Assembly: GCF_009831575.1 (NCBI RefSeq)
Contig: NZ_WUUT01000004.1
Span: 1 to 40,136 of the forward strand
DNA length: 40,136 bases
Source: Halovenus carboxidivorans
GTDB taxonomy: Archaea; Halobacteriota; Halobacteria; Halobacteriales; Haloarculaceae
Direction of reading: 5' to 3'
Positions 24,331 to 32,684 of the stretch are shown in pieces. Position 1 is the stretch's first letter, and each line of letters starts with the position of its first letter. The translations under genes were made by a program, and so were the position numbers. The notes below the pieces were generated by a model that saw only the letters and a list, made by a program, of their open reading frames with translations, was not told the DNA's origin and did not search any database.

Positions 24331-24369
24331 CCTTGCGAAGGAAGCGATCTGCCACTGATCTACGAGCCC
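24298..24369 (-). tRNA. tRNA-Ala (anticodon CGC)
   Basis: On the minus strand a 72-nt cloverleaf is complete: acceptor GGGCTCG/CGAGTCC with the alanine identity pair G3-U70, a D arm with AGATCAGTGGCAGATC, anticodon stem CTTCC/GGAAG around TTCGCAA (anticodon CGC, codon GCG), T arm CCGGG-TTCAAAT-CCCGG, discriminator A. No CCA is encoded. It is the integration target of the island to its left and is followed on its 5' side by rpsJ on the same strand. Confidence 0.95.
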
Positions 24370-24443
24370 GCACCGAACGGTTCGCGCCGCACCGATAAAT
24401 ACGCTACGTCTTCGGGAAACCGCCTGCGCGTGAGGCCCCGTTG

Positions 24444-24752
24444 TCAGTCTTCGAGGACGATCTCGATGCTGACGTCGTTGGGGACCTGGATGCGCATCAG
24501 CTGTCGAAGCGCGCGTTCGTCGGCGTCGATGTCGATCAGCCGCTTGTGAACGCGCATCTCCCAGTGCTCCCAGGTCGCGGTCCCCTCACCGTCCGGGGAC
24601 TTCCGGGCAGGCACTTCGAGCGTCTTCGTCGGCAGCGGCACCGGACCCGACAGTTTCACGCCGGTGTTGTCGGCGATGTCTTTGACCTCTCCGCAGATGC
24701 TGTCGAGATCCTCGGGGCTGGTGCCAGCGAGGCGGACGCGTGCTTGCTGCAT
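24444..24752 (-). CDS. rpsJ: 30S ribosomal protein uS10
   Basis: The 102-residue protein is archaeal uS10 in full: [63 protein letters not shown] and a C-terminal strand [15 protein letters not shown]. It sits in the small-subunit head and contacts 16S rRNA. It starts 1 base after the tuf stop, so the two are surely one operon, the usual arrangement in haloarchaea, followed by the tRNA-Ala gene 75 bases downstream. Confidence 0.97.
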   Translation of the reverse strand: MQQARVRLAGTSPEDLDSICGEVKDIADNTGVKLSGPVPLPTKTLEVPARKSPDGEGTATWEHWEMRVHKRLIDIDADERALRQLMRIQVPNDVSIEIVLED

Positions 24753-24753
24753 G

Positions 24754-26022
24754 TTATCGCTCGTTGACCGAGAGGACCTTTCCGGCCGCGATGGTCTGGC
24801 CCATGTCTCGGATCGCGAACGAACCGAGCTCCGGAATCTCGCTGGACGGCTCGATGCTGAGCGGCTTCTGCGGTCGCACCGTCACGACTGCGGCGTCGCC
24901 GGACTGGATGAAGTCCGGGTCCTCCTCGGCGGTCTCGCCGGAGGCCGGGTCGATCTTCTTGTCGATGGACTCGATGGTACAGGCGACCTGTGCCGTGTGC
25001 GCGTGGAAGACCGGGGTGTATCCCGCGGTGATAACGCTCGGGTGCTGCATGACGACGACCTGCGCCTGGAACGTCTCGGCGACGCTCGGCGGGTCGTCGG
25101 CCGGGCCACAGACGTCGCCACGGCGGATGTCGTCTTTGCCGATGCCGCGGACGTTGAATCCGACGTTGTCACCGGGTTCGGCCTTGGGCACCTCTTCGTG
25201 GTGCATCTCGATGGTCTTCACTTCGCCGCTCACGTCGGAGGGCTGGAAGGAGACGTTGTCGCCGGTGTTGAGGACGCCGGTCTCGACGCGTCCGACCGGG
25301 ACGGTACCGATCCCGGAGATCGTGTAGACGTCCTGGATCGGGAGTCGGAGGTCGGCGTCCGTCGGCGGCGACGGCTCCGGCAGGTTGTTCAGCGCCTCGA
25401 GCAGGATCTCGCCGTCGTACCACGGCGTGTTCTCGGACTCGCTCGCGACGTTGTCTCCCTCGAACGCGGAGACGGGGATGTACTTGACGCTGTCAGTGTC
25501 GAAGCGGACCTGGTTGAGTAGATCCTCGACTTCGTCTTTGGTCTGCTCGTAGCGACCTTCCTCGTAGTCGACCAGATCCATCTTGTTGACCGCGATGATC
25601 ATCTCGTCGATGCCAAGCGTCCGGGCCAGGAAGACGTGCTCCTGGGTCTGTGGCTGGACACCGTCGTCGGCGGCGACGACGAGCACTGCGTTGTCGGCCT
25701 GGCTCGCGCCAGTGATCATGTTCTTCACGAAGTCCCGGTGACCCGGACAGTCCACGATCGTGAAGTAGTACTCGTCGGTGTCGAATTCCTGATGGGCGAT
25801 GTCGATGGTGACGCCTCGCTCTCGCTCCTCGGCGAGGTTGTCCATCACGTAGGCGAACTCGAAGCCGCCTTTGCCCTTCTCTTCTGCTTCTTCTTTGTGC
25901 TGTTCGATGACGTGCTCCGGCACGTTCTCGGTCTCGTACAGGAGTCGTCCGACCAGTGTACTCTTCCCGTGGTCTACGTGGCCGATCACGGCCAAGTTCT
26001 GATGTGGTTTATCCTCACTCAT
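24754..26022 (-). CDS. tuf: Translation elongation factor EF-1alpha
   Basis: The 422-residue GTPase delivers aminoacyl-tRNA to the ribosome. G1 is GHVDHGKST (14-22), G2 the switch segment [12 protein letters not shown]3 DCPGH, G4 NKMD and G5 the SAFEG stretch. Domains 2 and 3 follow with [17 protein letters not shown] and the C-terminal [34 protein letters not shown]. The length matches archaeal aEF1A. rpsJ follows after 1 base. An AT-rich region upstream of 26022 (26060-26095) would hold a strong promoter. Confidence 0.98.
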   Translation of the reverse strand: MSEDKPHQNLAVIGHVDHGKSTLVGRLLYETENVPEHVIEQHKEEAEEKGKGGFEFAYVMDNLAEERERGVTIDIAHQEFDTDEYYFTIVDCPGHRDFVKNMITGASQADNAVLVVAADDGVQPQTQEHVFLARTLGIDEMIIAVNKMDLVDYEEGRYEQTKDEVEDLLNQVRFDTDSVKYIPVSAFEGDNVASESENTPWYDGEILLEALNNLPEPSPPTDADLRLPIQDVYTISGIGTVPVGRVETGVLNTGDNVSFQPSDVSGEVKTIEMHHEEVPKAEPGDNVGFNVRGIGKDDIRRGDVCGPADDPPSVAETFQAQVVVMQHPSVITAGYTPVFHAHTAQVACTIESIDKKIDPASGETAEEDPDFIQSGDAAVVTVRPQKPLSIEPSSEIPELGSFAIRDMGQTIAAGKVLSVNER

Positions 26023-26182
26023 TGTTTCTCACGCGCAGAGGCGCTATATCGGATACTTTACGCGGTTGTTCATAAAATCATTTCGATACCGCCCGTCGTC
26101 GATACTGACGCCCTCCGGTGATTTTGTGAACTGCTCTCACGCCACTCGACCGCCAGCGGCCGGGCGATTTGCTGGCCGGTCG

Positions 26183-27127
26183 CTACTCGAGATGGCCGAT
26201 ATCGGCAAACACGGCTGTCGCGGTCTCCGGACCCCCAGCGCCGCGACCAGAGTTGTACAGCGACCCGGCGTAGGTCGTCTCAAACTGGACGATGTTCTGC
26301 GTCCCCGACACCGCGAGCGCGCTGTTTTCGGGAATCAGGCGCGGGCCGACCCGTACGCCGTCTTCGGTCACCTCGCCGATGAGCCGGATCGTCTGTCCGT
26401 CCTCCTCGGCGAGGTCGAGCGCGCTCGCGGGTAGCTCGTGGATTCCTTCGACGGTCGCGTCGTCGAGAGTCAGTTCTGCCCCGTCACGGAGCACGTTGGC
26501 GACGATCACGAATTTGAGTGCGGCGTCGGTTCCCTCGACATCGAAGGAGGGATCGGCTTCGGCGACGCCGAGGTCCTGGGCCTCCGCGAGGACGTGTTCG
26601 TAGCTCAGCCCCTCGTTTTGCATCCGCGTGAGGATGAAATTCGCCGTCCCGTTCAGCACGCCCCGGACCGTCGTGATCTGGTCGGGGCCGAAGCTCTCGA
26701 TAGTCGACAGTACCGGGATCGCGCCGCCGACCGTCGCCTCGAACCGCACCTCGCCCTCGCTTTCGGCTTCGAGTTCGCGCACGTCGCCGTACCGCTCGGC
26801 GACCGGTCCCTTGTTGGCGAGAACGACGTGGCGGTCGCGTTCGAGCGCGGTGCGCAGGTGCCCGAATCCTGGCTCTGCGTCGCCCAACGTCGTCGGGGTC
26901 GCCTCGACGAGCACGTCGTACTCCGCCTCCAGCGCGTCTTCCGGGTCGGCGCTGCCGACCACGCCCTCGGCGTTCTTTCGGTCCAACACTGTTGTGGCGT
27001 CGAGGCCGCCGGGGTCGACGACCGCGCTACTCGAATCGGCCATCGCGGTGACGGTGTGTCCGTACTCGGCGGCGAGTTCGAGCACCGACGAGCCGACCGC
27101 GCCGGCGCCCATGACTGCGACGTTCAT
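26183..27127 (-). CDS. Homoserine dehydrogenase
   Basis: A 314-residue enzyme reducing aspartate semialdehyde to homoserine for threonine and methionine synthesis. The Rossmann motif is GAGAVGSS (7-14). The middle has VLANKGPVA (the conserved NK of the active site), FEATVGGAIPVLSTI and RGVLNGTANFILTRM. LGVAEADPSFDVEGTDAALK holds the substrate-binding Glu/Asp/Lys. The C-terminal ACT domain of longer versions is absent; instead the preceding gene encodes an ACT protein whose stop overlaps this start (ATGA). The pair probably forms an allosterically controlled unit. Confidence 0.95.
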   Translation of the reverse strand: MNVAVMGAGAVGSSVLELAAEYGHTVTAMADSSSAVVDPGGLDATTVLDRKNAEGVVGSADPEDALEAEYDVLVEATPTTLGDAEPGFGHLRTALERDRHVVLANKGPVAERYGDVRELEAESEGEVRFEATVGGAIPVLSTIESFGPDQITTVRGVLNGTANFILTRMQNEGLSYEHVLAEAQDLGVAEADPSFDVEGTDAALKFVIVANVLRDGAELTLDDATVEGIHELPASALDLAEEDGQTIRLIGEVTEDGVRVGPRLIPENSALAVSGTQNIVQFETTYAGSLYNSGRGAGGPETATAVFADIGHLE

Positions 27128-27657
27128 ACCGCCTCACCTCCCGGAAGCGGCTCGACGACCCGGAGCGCTTTCTGATCGGCGATTTCCCGAATCGTCTCGA
27201 TCACGTCGTCTGCGCGACCCTTCTGCGTGGCGAGGCGGAGCCGTGCGCTCGACTCCTCCTCTTCGCCCTCCGGTGCGGACAGAGAGAAATCCCGGACGGA
27301 CGCACCGGTCGCGTCCTGAATCTGTGTGAGCGTATCTGAGAGATCTGTGTCGACGAGATGGCCGACGAGTACGATGGTGAGTTCGTCGCTGTACTGCTCG
27401 GCGCCCGCCTGGATGACGTTGATCCCCGCCTCCCGGAGGGCGTCGACAATCGAGTCGAACTGTCCCGGCGTCGCTTCGAGATCGACCTCGACGGGAATGT
27501 CGCCCCGAGGTGTGAGGTTGCCGCGTTCGTGAAAAATCGAGAGGAGATTACCGCCCTGCTCCGCGATCGGTTCGAGCGCACGCAGCAACTCCCCGGGCCG
27601 GTCGACCAGTTCGAGCCGGACAGTGTAGGCGCGCACGTCCTCGGCCGAGTCACTCAT
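27124..27657 (-). CDS. ACT-domain amino acid-sensing protein
   Basis: The 177-residue protein begins with an ACT domain (about 8-80: YTVRLELVDRPGELLRALEPIAEQGGNLLSIFHER) and has a second ACT-like half (95-170: LTIVLVGHLVDTDLSDTLTQI). ACT domains bind amino acids and control enzymes; being translationally coupled to homoserine dehydrogenase it most likely confers feedback by threonine or a related amino acid. Its ATG overlaps the stop of an 11-codon leader frame, and its first 30 bases resemble that leader. Confidence 0.9.
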   Translation of the reverse strand: MSDSAEDVRAYTVRLELVDRPGELLRALEPIAEQGGNLLSIFHERGNLTPRGDIPVEVDLEATPGQFDSIVDALREAGINVIQAGAEQYSDELTIVLVGHLVDTDLSDTLTQIQDATGASVRDFSLSAPEGEEEESSARLRLATQKGRADDVIETIREIADQKALRVVEPLPGGEAV

Positions 27658-27689
27658 CGGTCGCTCACCTCGTCGGTCGTGTCGCTCAT
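27654..27689 (-). CDS. Possible 11-codon leader peptide MSDTTDEVSDR
   Basis: The ATG at 27689 lies about 25 bases after a TTATAG box (27712-27717), the position for a leaderless transcript. The frame ends in TGA at 27656-27654, overlapping the ATG of the ACT-domain gene. Its first 30 bases agree with the first 30 of that gene at 23 positions. It may be a translated leader that feeds ribosomes to the ACT gene, or a relic of a 32-bp duplication. Confidence 0.35.
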   Translation of the reverse strand: MSDTTDEVSDR

Positions 27690-27707
27690 TAGCTCTCCCT
27701 CAGACTG

Positions 27708-27720
27708 CCGGCTATAAGAA
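27708..27720 (-). promoter_or_regulatory. Probable TATA box of the ACT/homoserine dehydrogenase operon
   Basis: On the minus strand TTCTTATAGCCGG lies about 25 bases before the ATG at 27689, matching the usual spacing of an archaeal TATA box to its start site. Confidence 0.45.
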
Positions 27721-27741
27721 ACCAGTCGTTCGCCGCCCGCC

Positions 27742-28998
27742 TCAGCCGCCGAAGGTCTCTTTGATCTGTTCCTGCCAGGTCTGCAGATCGTCGAGCGTGC
27801 GCTCCATCTCCTCGATCCGCTCAACGACCTCGTCGTCGGTCACCTGCTCTTCGAGTTCCGCAATCGACCCCTCGATTTCCTCGATGGACTCGTCTAACTC
27901 CTCTACGGTCGTATCCATCGCTTCGAGATCCGAACTCACGTCGTCGATTTCCGTCTCGATCGCCTCCATCTCCGAGCTTACGTCCGCGACCTCCCCGCTG
28001 AGTGATTCAATCTCCGAGTCGACCGAGGAGACCGTCTCGCTCATCTCGTCGAGGTCCGCGCTGACCGAGGTGATCTCCTCACTGTTGGCCTCTAACTCCG
28101 ACTGGACGGAGTCGAGCCGTTGATCGAACGACTCCAGCCGCCCCTCGAACTCCTCGATGATCTCCTCGCCGGTCCCGTTCTCGTCGAGAAATTCTTCGAG
28201 CGCGCCCGTGTATGCGCGGAGATCCGAGATGTCGTCTTGAAGTTGTGCGATCCGCGCCCGGTCGCTCCCCCCGCCGTCCTCCTGTTCCGCCACGTCGAGT
28301 GCGCGCCGGAGCAGTTTGAGATCCTCTCCGGACACGTTTTGCTCCCGGATCTCCGCCGCGAGCGCGGCAGTCAGGCTCTCGCCCTCGACGGCCAGTTCGG
28401 TCTCCCCCGCCGTCGCAGTCTGTTCGTCCTCGTCGGCTTCCCCCGCTGGGTCGGGGCCGGCGGACTCGGACTCGTTCGGGTCGTTGAGCTCAAGTGTTAC
28501 GTCTTCCTCGTCGGTCGGATCGTCCCCCGGATCCTCCAAACCGGGAATCTCGCCGTCACCCGCAATCGCGTCCTTGACGACATCGTCGTCGGTCTCCGGA
28601 ATCACGTCCTCGGGGCTCTGTGTCTCCCCCGACAGCGGCGGGTCGACGGACTCGATTGTCGGTTCGGTCAGAAACTGCTGCACGTCGTCGCTGCCGGTCG
28701 CCCGAATCCCGTAGACAGTCGTGTAGGTCCCCCCGGCCTCCAGCTCCCGCTCGAAGGTGATCGTGTCGTCGTCGATGGTCCAGAACTCGCTGCCGTACTC
28801 GGGGTGAAATCCGAGATCCTCGACCTCGATCCCCTCCGGGACGGTATCACTCATCGTCACGGTCACCGCCTCCTCGCGGGCAGACTCGAACTCGAAGGCA
28901 ATCGCCGGGACGGGGAACTCGTCCTCCTCGAACCGCTTGATTACGGTCACCCCGTCCGACGAGATGGCGACCTCCTCGTACGCCTGTGAATCACTCAT
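27742..28998 (-). CDS. Long coiled-coil protein with N-terminal beta domain
   Basis: A 418-residue acidic protein of unknown role. Residues 1-110 look like a beta-sandwich (ISSDGVTVIKRFEEDEFPVPAIAFEFES, AGGTYTTVYGIRATG). Residues 115-215 are an acidic, Pro/Asp/Glu-rich linker, a helix follows at 215-250, and residues 255-415 are a near-continuous coiled coil with heptads such as VSSDLEAMDTTVEELDESIEEI. No membrane segment is found. The MSDSQAY start at 28998 is preferred over an ATG 63 bases upstream. TTTAATA about 30 bases upstream may be the TATA element. It could be a scaffold or structural protein. Confidence 0.8.
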   Translation of the reverse strand: MSDSQAYEEVAISSDGVTVIKRFEEDEFPVPAIAFEFESAREEAVTVTMSDTVPEGIEVEDLGFHPEYGSEFWTIDDDTITFERELEAGGTYTTVYGIRATGSDDVQQFLTEPTIESVDPPLSGETQSPEDVIPETDDDVVKDAIAGDGEIPGLEDPGDDPTDEEDVTLELNDPNESESAGPDPAGEADEDEQTATAGETELAVEGESLTAALAAEIREQNVSGEDLKLLRRALDVAEQEDGGGSDRARIAQLQDDISDLRAYTGALEEFLDENGTGEEIIEEFEGRLESFDQRLDSVQSELEANSEEITSVSADLDEMSETVSSVDSEIESLSGEVADVSSEMEAIETEIDDVSSDLEAMDTTVEELDESIEEIEGSIAELEEQVTDDEVVERIEEMERTLDDLQTWQEQIKETFGG

Positions 28999-29057
28999 GT
29001 ATCCATGTGGGACCTTCCGGTGTATTAAACCTATTTGCTGTTTCGGCGGCCGTTCGG

Positions 29058-29888
29058 TCACAGCGAACGGCGGTCTCCGATCTCGACGACGGAGATCGTC
29101 TCGGGGTAGGCGAAGCTATTCGCGTGTCTGTGTACGACCGTCGGGTCGGCGGTGAGTCCCTTCCACATGTCGTAGTGGGTCGGCACCAACCGCTCGGCCT
29201 GTAGTTCGTTTGCCGCCTCGACGAGCATGTTTTCGTCGTTGTACCAGGTCGTTCGCTCGGGCTCGCGGCTCTGTTTGTCCGGGATCATCCCGGTCGATCC
29301 GAACGCCAGCACGGCGACGTTGACGTCGTACTCGGCTCCGATCTGCTCGAACTGCCCGGGCCGGGCATCGCCACCGTGGACGAAGGTGCCCGCGTCGTGT
29401 TCGATCACGTAGGCGACGGGATGGACCGCGTCGGGGTCGTTAGCCGGGTAAACCGAGATGGTCAGGTCACCGACCTCGAACGTGTCGCCGTCGTCGATTT
29501 CGACGATCTGCTCTTCGGTCACGTCCCAGCGGTCGGTCCACTCCTGTTCCTCGGTGACGGCGACGCTCTCGTCGGGGCCGTAAAACGTCGAGCCCGTGGC
29601 TTCGAGAATCGGGGCCTGACTCTCGCCGTGGACGTGATCGGAGTGCTCGTGGGTCGCGAGCACCGCGTCGGCCTCGCGCACGTCCTCCGGATTGAACGGG
29701 ACGGGGATCATCCGGACCGTCCGCGGCGGGTCGCCGAGACCGAGGTACGGGTCGATGAAGACGGTCGTACCGTCGGCACTCTTGAGGATGAAACCGTTAC
29801 AGCCGAGATACCAGAAGTCGACGCCTTCGGGGTCAGCCTCGGCGACGGCCTCGGGGAGCCAGTCGCTCCAGTCGCTTTCGATTGGCAT
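29058..29888 (-). CDS. MBL-fold metal-dependent hydrolase
   Basis: The 276-residue protein is a metallo-beta-lactamase fold enzyme of the UlaG-like type. The metal motif is THEHSDHVHG (HxHxDH), followed by the later ligand region FVHGGDARPGQF and LVPTHYDMW. FWYLGCNGFILKSADGTTVFIDPYLG opens the fold. No secretion signal is seen, so it is cytoplasmic. The substrate cannot be predicted; the relatives include lactonases and phosphodiesterases. Confidence 0.87.
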   Translation of the reverse strand: MPIESDWSDWLPEAVAEADPEGVDFWYLGCNGFILKSADGTTVFIDPYLGLGDPPRTVRMIPVPFNPEDVREADAVLATHEHSDHVHGESQAPILEATGSTFYGPDESVAVTEEQEWTDRWDVTEEQIVEIDDGDTFEVGDLTISVYPANDPDAVHPVAYVIEHDAGTFVHGGDARPGQFEQIGAEYDVNVAVLAFGSTGMIPDKQSREPERTTWYNDENMLVEAANELQAERLVPTHYDMWKGLTADPTVVHRHANSFAYPETISVVEIGDRRSL

Positions 29889-29926
29889 ATGCGAGGATCC
29901 GGGGGCGAGGGAGTAAGCGTTTTGTC

Positions 29927-30322
29927 TCAGTCTTCACAGCAGCCGCCGGCCTTCTCGCCGAAGTCGACCGCCAGCGGATCGCTGACGTACTCGTTGAGCG
30001 CCTGCAGGCGCAGTTCGAGGTCGTTCTCGGCCTGGAGGTACTCCCGCATCACCGGGATGTCGTGCAGTTCCTGCTGGGTCTCCTGCAGTTCGCGGAGGTC
30101 GTCCTGGGTCGCCTCGCCGCGCTGGCGGGCGGACATGTACTTCGTGCGAACCTGCTCGAACTCGGCGATTTTCTCCTGTGTCTCCTCGTCGGCCTCCACT
30201 GCCTCCTGCTTTTCGAGGAACGTCTGGTACTCCGGCAGGTCGGCGATGGCGTCGCCGAGGCTTCGGGCGAGGTCCTCGATACTCTGCTCGCTGTCTGTGG
30301 GGGTGTCGCTGTCGACGCTCAT
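29927..30322 (-). CDS. YlbF/YmcA-like protein
   Basis: A 131-residue all-helical protein like the YlbF family. IADLPEYQTFLEKQEAVEADEETQEKIAEFEQVRTKY is the family's main helix, followed by a second helical hairpin (LRELQETQQELHDIPVMREYLQAEN). It ends with GGCCED, a cysteine pair like those that bind iron-sulfur or zinc in bacterial relatives. In bacteria these act with RNase Y; the archaeal role is not established. The start at 30322 is preferred over upstream ones. Confidence 0.82.
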   Translation of the reverse strand: MSVDSDTPTDSEQSIEDLARSLGDAIADLPEYQTFLEKQEAVEADEETQEKIAEFEQVRTKYMSARQRGEATQDDLRELQETQQELHDIPVMREYLQAENDLELRLQALNEYVSDPLAVDFGEKAGGCCED

Positions 30323-30368
30323 TGCTCCTGTGTTCGTGTGGGTATGCAAATGGTTGGCGGTCCGCTTC

Positions 30369-31637
30369 TCACTCGAAGCGCTTGTCGACGCTTTCGGCGT
30401 GCGCATCGAGGCCCTCGGTCCGGGCGAGCGTCGTCACGGTGTCTGCGATCTCTCCGAGCGATTCCTCGTCGAGGCGCTGGACCGTCGTCGACCGGAGAAA
30501 GGTCTCGACGGAGAGGCCGCCGACGCGCTTCGCCGCGCCGCCGGTCGGGAGCACGTGGTTCGGACCGCTGGCGTAATCACCCGCCGCGACGGGACTGTAC
30601 GGACCCAGAAAGATCGACCCCGCGTCGTCGATCCGGTCGAGTAGCGCCTCGTCGTCCTCGGCGATGATCGAGAGGTGCTCGACGGCGTACTCCTCGGCGA
30701 ACAGCGCCGCTTCGCTCATCGACCGAGCGAGGAAGACCCCGCTGGCCTCGCTGTCGAACGCCCCCCGGATGATCTCCTCGCGCTCGCGCTCGCTGGCCTG
30801 CCTGTCTGCTTCCGCTGCAATCTCCTCGGCCAGTTCCTCGTCGTCGGTCACGGCCGCGACGGCGGCGTCGGTGTCGTGTTCGGCCTGCGCGACCAGATCC
30901 GCCGCGACCAACTCGGGGTCGGCGGTCGAATCCGCGACGGTGAGCAGTTCGCTCGGCCCGGCTAGAAAGTCGATCTCCACGTCGCCCCGCACCTCCGCTT
31001 TCGCGGCGGTCACCCACCGGTTTCCGGGGCCGACGATCACGTCGCTCGGCACGACCGTCTCGGTCCCGTAGGCGAGCGCCCCGATGGCCTGTGCGCCGCC
31101 GACCTGATAGACGGCGTCCGCACCGGCGATTTCAGCCGCCGCGAGTGTCGCCGTCGGTAGCTCCTCTGCCGGTGGCGTCGCGACGGCGACGTGGTCCACG
31201 CCGGCGACTGTCGCCGGAATGACGCCCATCAGCACGCTCGACGGGTACGCTGCCGTCCCGCCGGGCGCGTACACGCCGGCGTGATCGAGCGGTCGGAACC
31301 GCCGGCCTAGCTCGCGGCCGTCGAACTCCTCGCGCCAGTCCTCGGGGCGCGTTCGCTCGTGGAAGGCTCTGATGTTCTCCGCGGCGTCTTCGATGGCCTC
31401 GCGCAGGTCGTCGTCGACCTGACCGACCGCTCGCTCGGCCTCGTCGGTCACGTCGATGTTGCCGACCGAGACGCCGTCGAACTCCTCGGCGAACTCCCGA
31501 AGGGCCACGTCTCCCTCCGTCCGAACCCGCTCGACGATCTCGACGACGTCGTCCCGGACCGCTTCGACCCCGCTCTCTCGGTCGAAAATCGCCGCGCGCT
31601 CGTCCGGAGAGAGACTCTCGGTTTCTCGAACGTCCAT
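30369..31637 (-). CDS. hisD: Histidinol dehydrogenase
   Basis: The 422-residue enzyme performs the last two oxidations of histidine synthesis. Typical blocks are seen in order: DHAGVYAPGGTAAYPSSVLM, VGPGNRWVTAAKAEV, FLAGPSELL, the zinc region LVAQAEHDTDAA, the catalytic Glu-His in YAVEHLSII and the GPNHVLPTGGAAK loop. The start at 31637 gives the normal length; longer readings through the alpha/beta hydrolase gene are shadows. It is separated by 46 bases from the YlbF-like gene on the same strand, so they may be one transcript. Confidence 0.97.
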   Translation of the reverse strand: MDVRETESLSPDERAAIFDRESGVEAVRDDVVEIVERVRTEGDVALREFAEEFDGVSVGNIDVTDEAERAVGQVDDDLREAIEDAAENIRAFHERTRPEDWREEFDGRELGRRFRPLDHAGVYAPGGTAAYPSSVLMGVIPATVAGVDHVAVATPPAEELPTATLAAAEIAGADAVYQVGGAQAIGALAYGTETVVPSDVIVGPGNRWVTAAKAEVRGDVEIDFLAGPSELLTVADSTADPELVAADLVAQAEHDTDAAVAAVTDDEELAEEIAAEADRQASEREREEIIRGAFDSEASGVFLARSMSEAALFAEEYAVEHLSIIAEDDEALLDRIDDAGSIFLGPYSPVAAGDYASGPNHVLPTGGAAKRVGGLSVETFLRSTTVQRLDEESLGEIADTVTTLARTEGLDAHAESVDKRFE

Positions 31638-31696
31638 ACCTACCCTTTCGGGGGGCGACACATAGGCCCCTCGGAGCCGACCCGTCCGAACGCCGA

Positions 31697-32590
31697 CTAT
31701 CCGAGCAGTTGGTTGTCGACGAGTTCGCCCACGCAGTTCCCGCCCGCGGTGTGCTCTGCCGGCTTGTAGTAATCGAGATGCCGAAGCACCTGGTCGGTGA
31801 CATCGACATCGGTGTAGTTCGACGGCAGTCGACCGGACGACCGGAGCAGACCGCCCCGACAGTCGCTCCCGCGACAGCCGAGCCCGGCCGACAGCTCTCC
31901 GACCCGGTAGAGCCGACAGACCAGCGTGTCGTTCTCGGAGTGGTAGCTGTACACCGGTCCGTCGACGCTCTCGATGGCTGGCCGGTACCTGTGACAGACC
32001 GAGTCCGGATCGACGGCGGCCCCGAGCAACGCGACCGATTCGAGGCAGTCTCCGGGGTCGTTGCGAAGCGCCTCCAGAGCGACTCGACTCCCGAGTGAAT
32101 GGCCGACGAGGTGGATCGGTTGCGTCTGTCCGTCCAGCCAGTCGGCCAGTTGCTCGCCCGCGCGGACCGACCGCCCTTTCGCCCGCGTCCACGTCGTCGA
32201 GGAGTCCCACATGGCCGCGGCGACGACGGGCGGTTCGCGGTCCCGGGACTCGAACTCGAGCCGTAGCGCCTCCTGTAACGCCGCGGCCTGGTGTGCGCCG
32301 CTCATCCTCGCGATGTCGAGTCGGCCCTGGCCGAGGAAGCCGTGGACGTAGACGACGAGTTCGCCCTCGCCCGGAACGTCGTCCGTTTCGACCGCCGGCT
32401 CCGCCGTCAGATCGATCCGTCTGTCGAGTTCGGTCGGCCAGTCGGTCAACTGCGCCTCCAGCGCGGGTAGAAACCGGCTCTGCAGTCGCGCGCCGGTTCC
32501 GGCCGCCCGCTCTCGAACCCGCGCCCACCACTCTCGGAGTCGGGCGCGCGCGCTCGACCGCGGCCGCCGGTCGCTACCCCGGTCTGTCAT
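31697..32590 (-). CDS. Alpha/beta hydrolase
   Basis: The protein has 297 residues from the ATG at 32590. The Arg-rich lead is followed by an alpha/beta hydrolase: oxyanion segment VVYVHGFLGQG, nucleophile elbow GHSLGS, and a late acid/His region (YSYHSENDTLVCRLY, RHLDYYKPAEH). The cysteine-rich GLGCRGSDCRGG loop near the end is unusual. Upstream in-frame starts would reach into the divergent promoter and are not used. Esterase or lipase activity is likely but the substrate is unknown. Confidence 0.85.
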   Translation of the reverse strand: MTDRGSDRRPRSSARARLREWWARVRERAAGTGARLQSRFLPALEAQLTDWPTELDRRIDLTAEPAVETDDVPGEGELVVYVHGFLGQGRLDIARMSGAHQAAALQEALRLEFESRDREPPVVAAAMWDSSTTWTRAKGRSVRAGEQLADWLDGQTQPIHLVGHSLGSRVALEALRNDPGDCLESVALLGAAVDPDSVCHRYRPAIESVDGPVYSYHSENDTLVCRLYRVGELSAGLGCRGSDCRGGLLRSSGRLPSNYTDVDVTDQVLRHLDYYKPAEHTAGGNCVGELVDNQLLG

Positions 32591-32684
32591 CGTCTGGTCC
32601 GTGGACCGCAGACGTGAAATGGGTTGCTCTGTCACGGGATTCGAAGCACAGGGCGTATATCGCCGGCTTCCCAACACCGCGTCA

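Noticed and set aside
24664-25521. Long plus-strand frame across tuf
   Set aside because: Antisense shadow of EF-1alpha, rich in Arg/Val/Gly in repeating GC codons.
29376-30644. Plus-strand frame of 422 codons
   Set aside because: Antisense to the MBL hydrolase, YlbF-like protein and hisD, all of which have clear family motifs.
30369-32531. Fusion of hisD with an N-terminal 300-residue region
   Set aside because: The extra region is an out-of-frame Arg-rich reading of the alpha/beta hydrolase gene; hisD begins at 31637.
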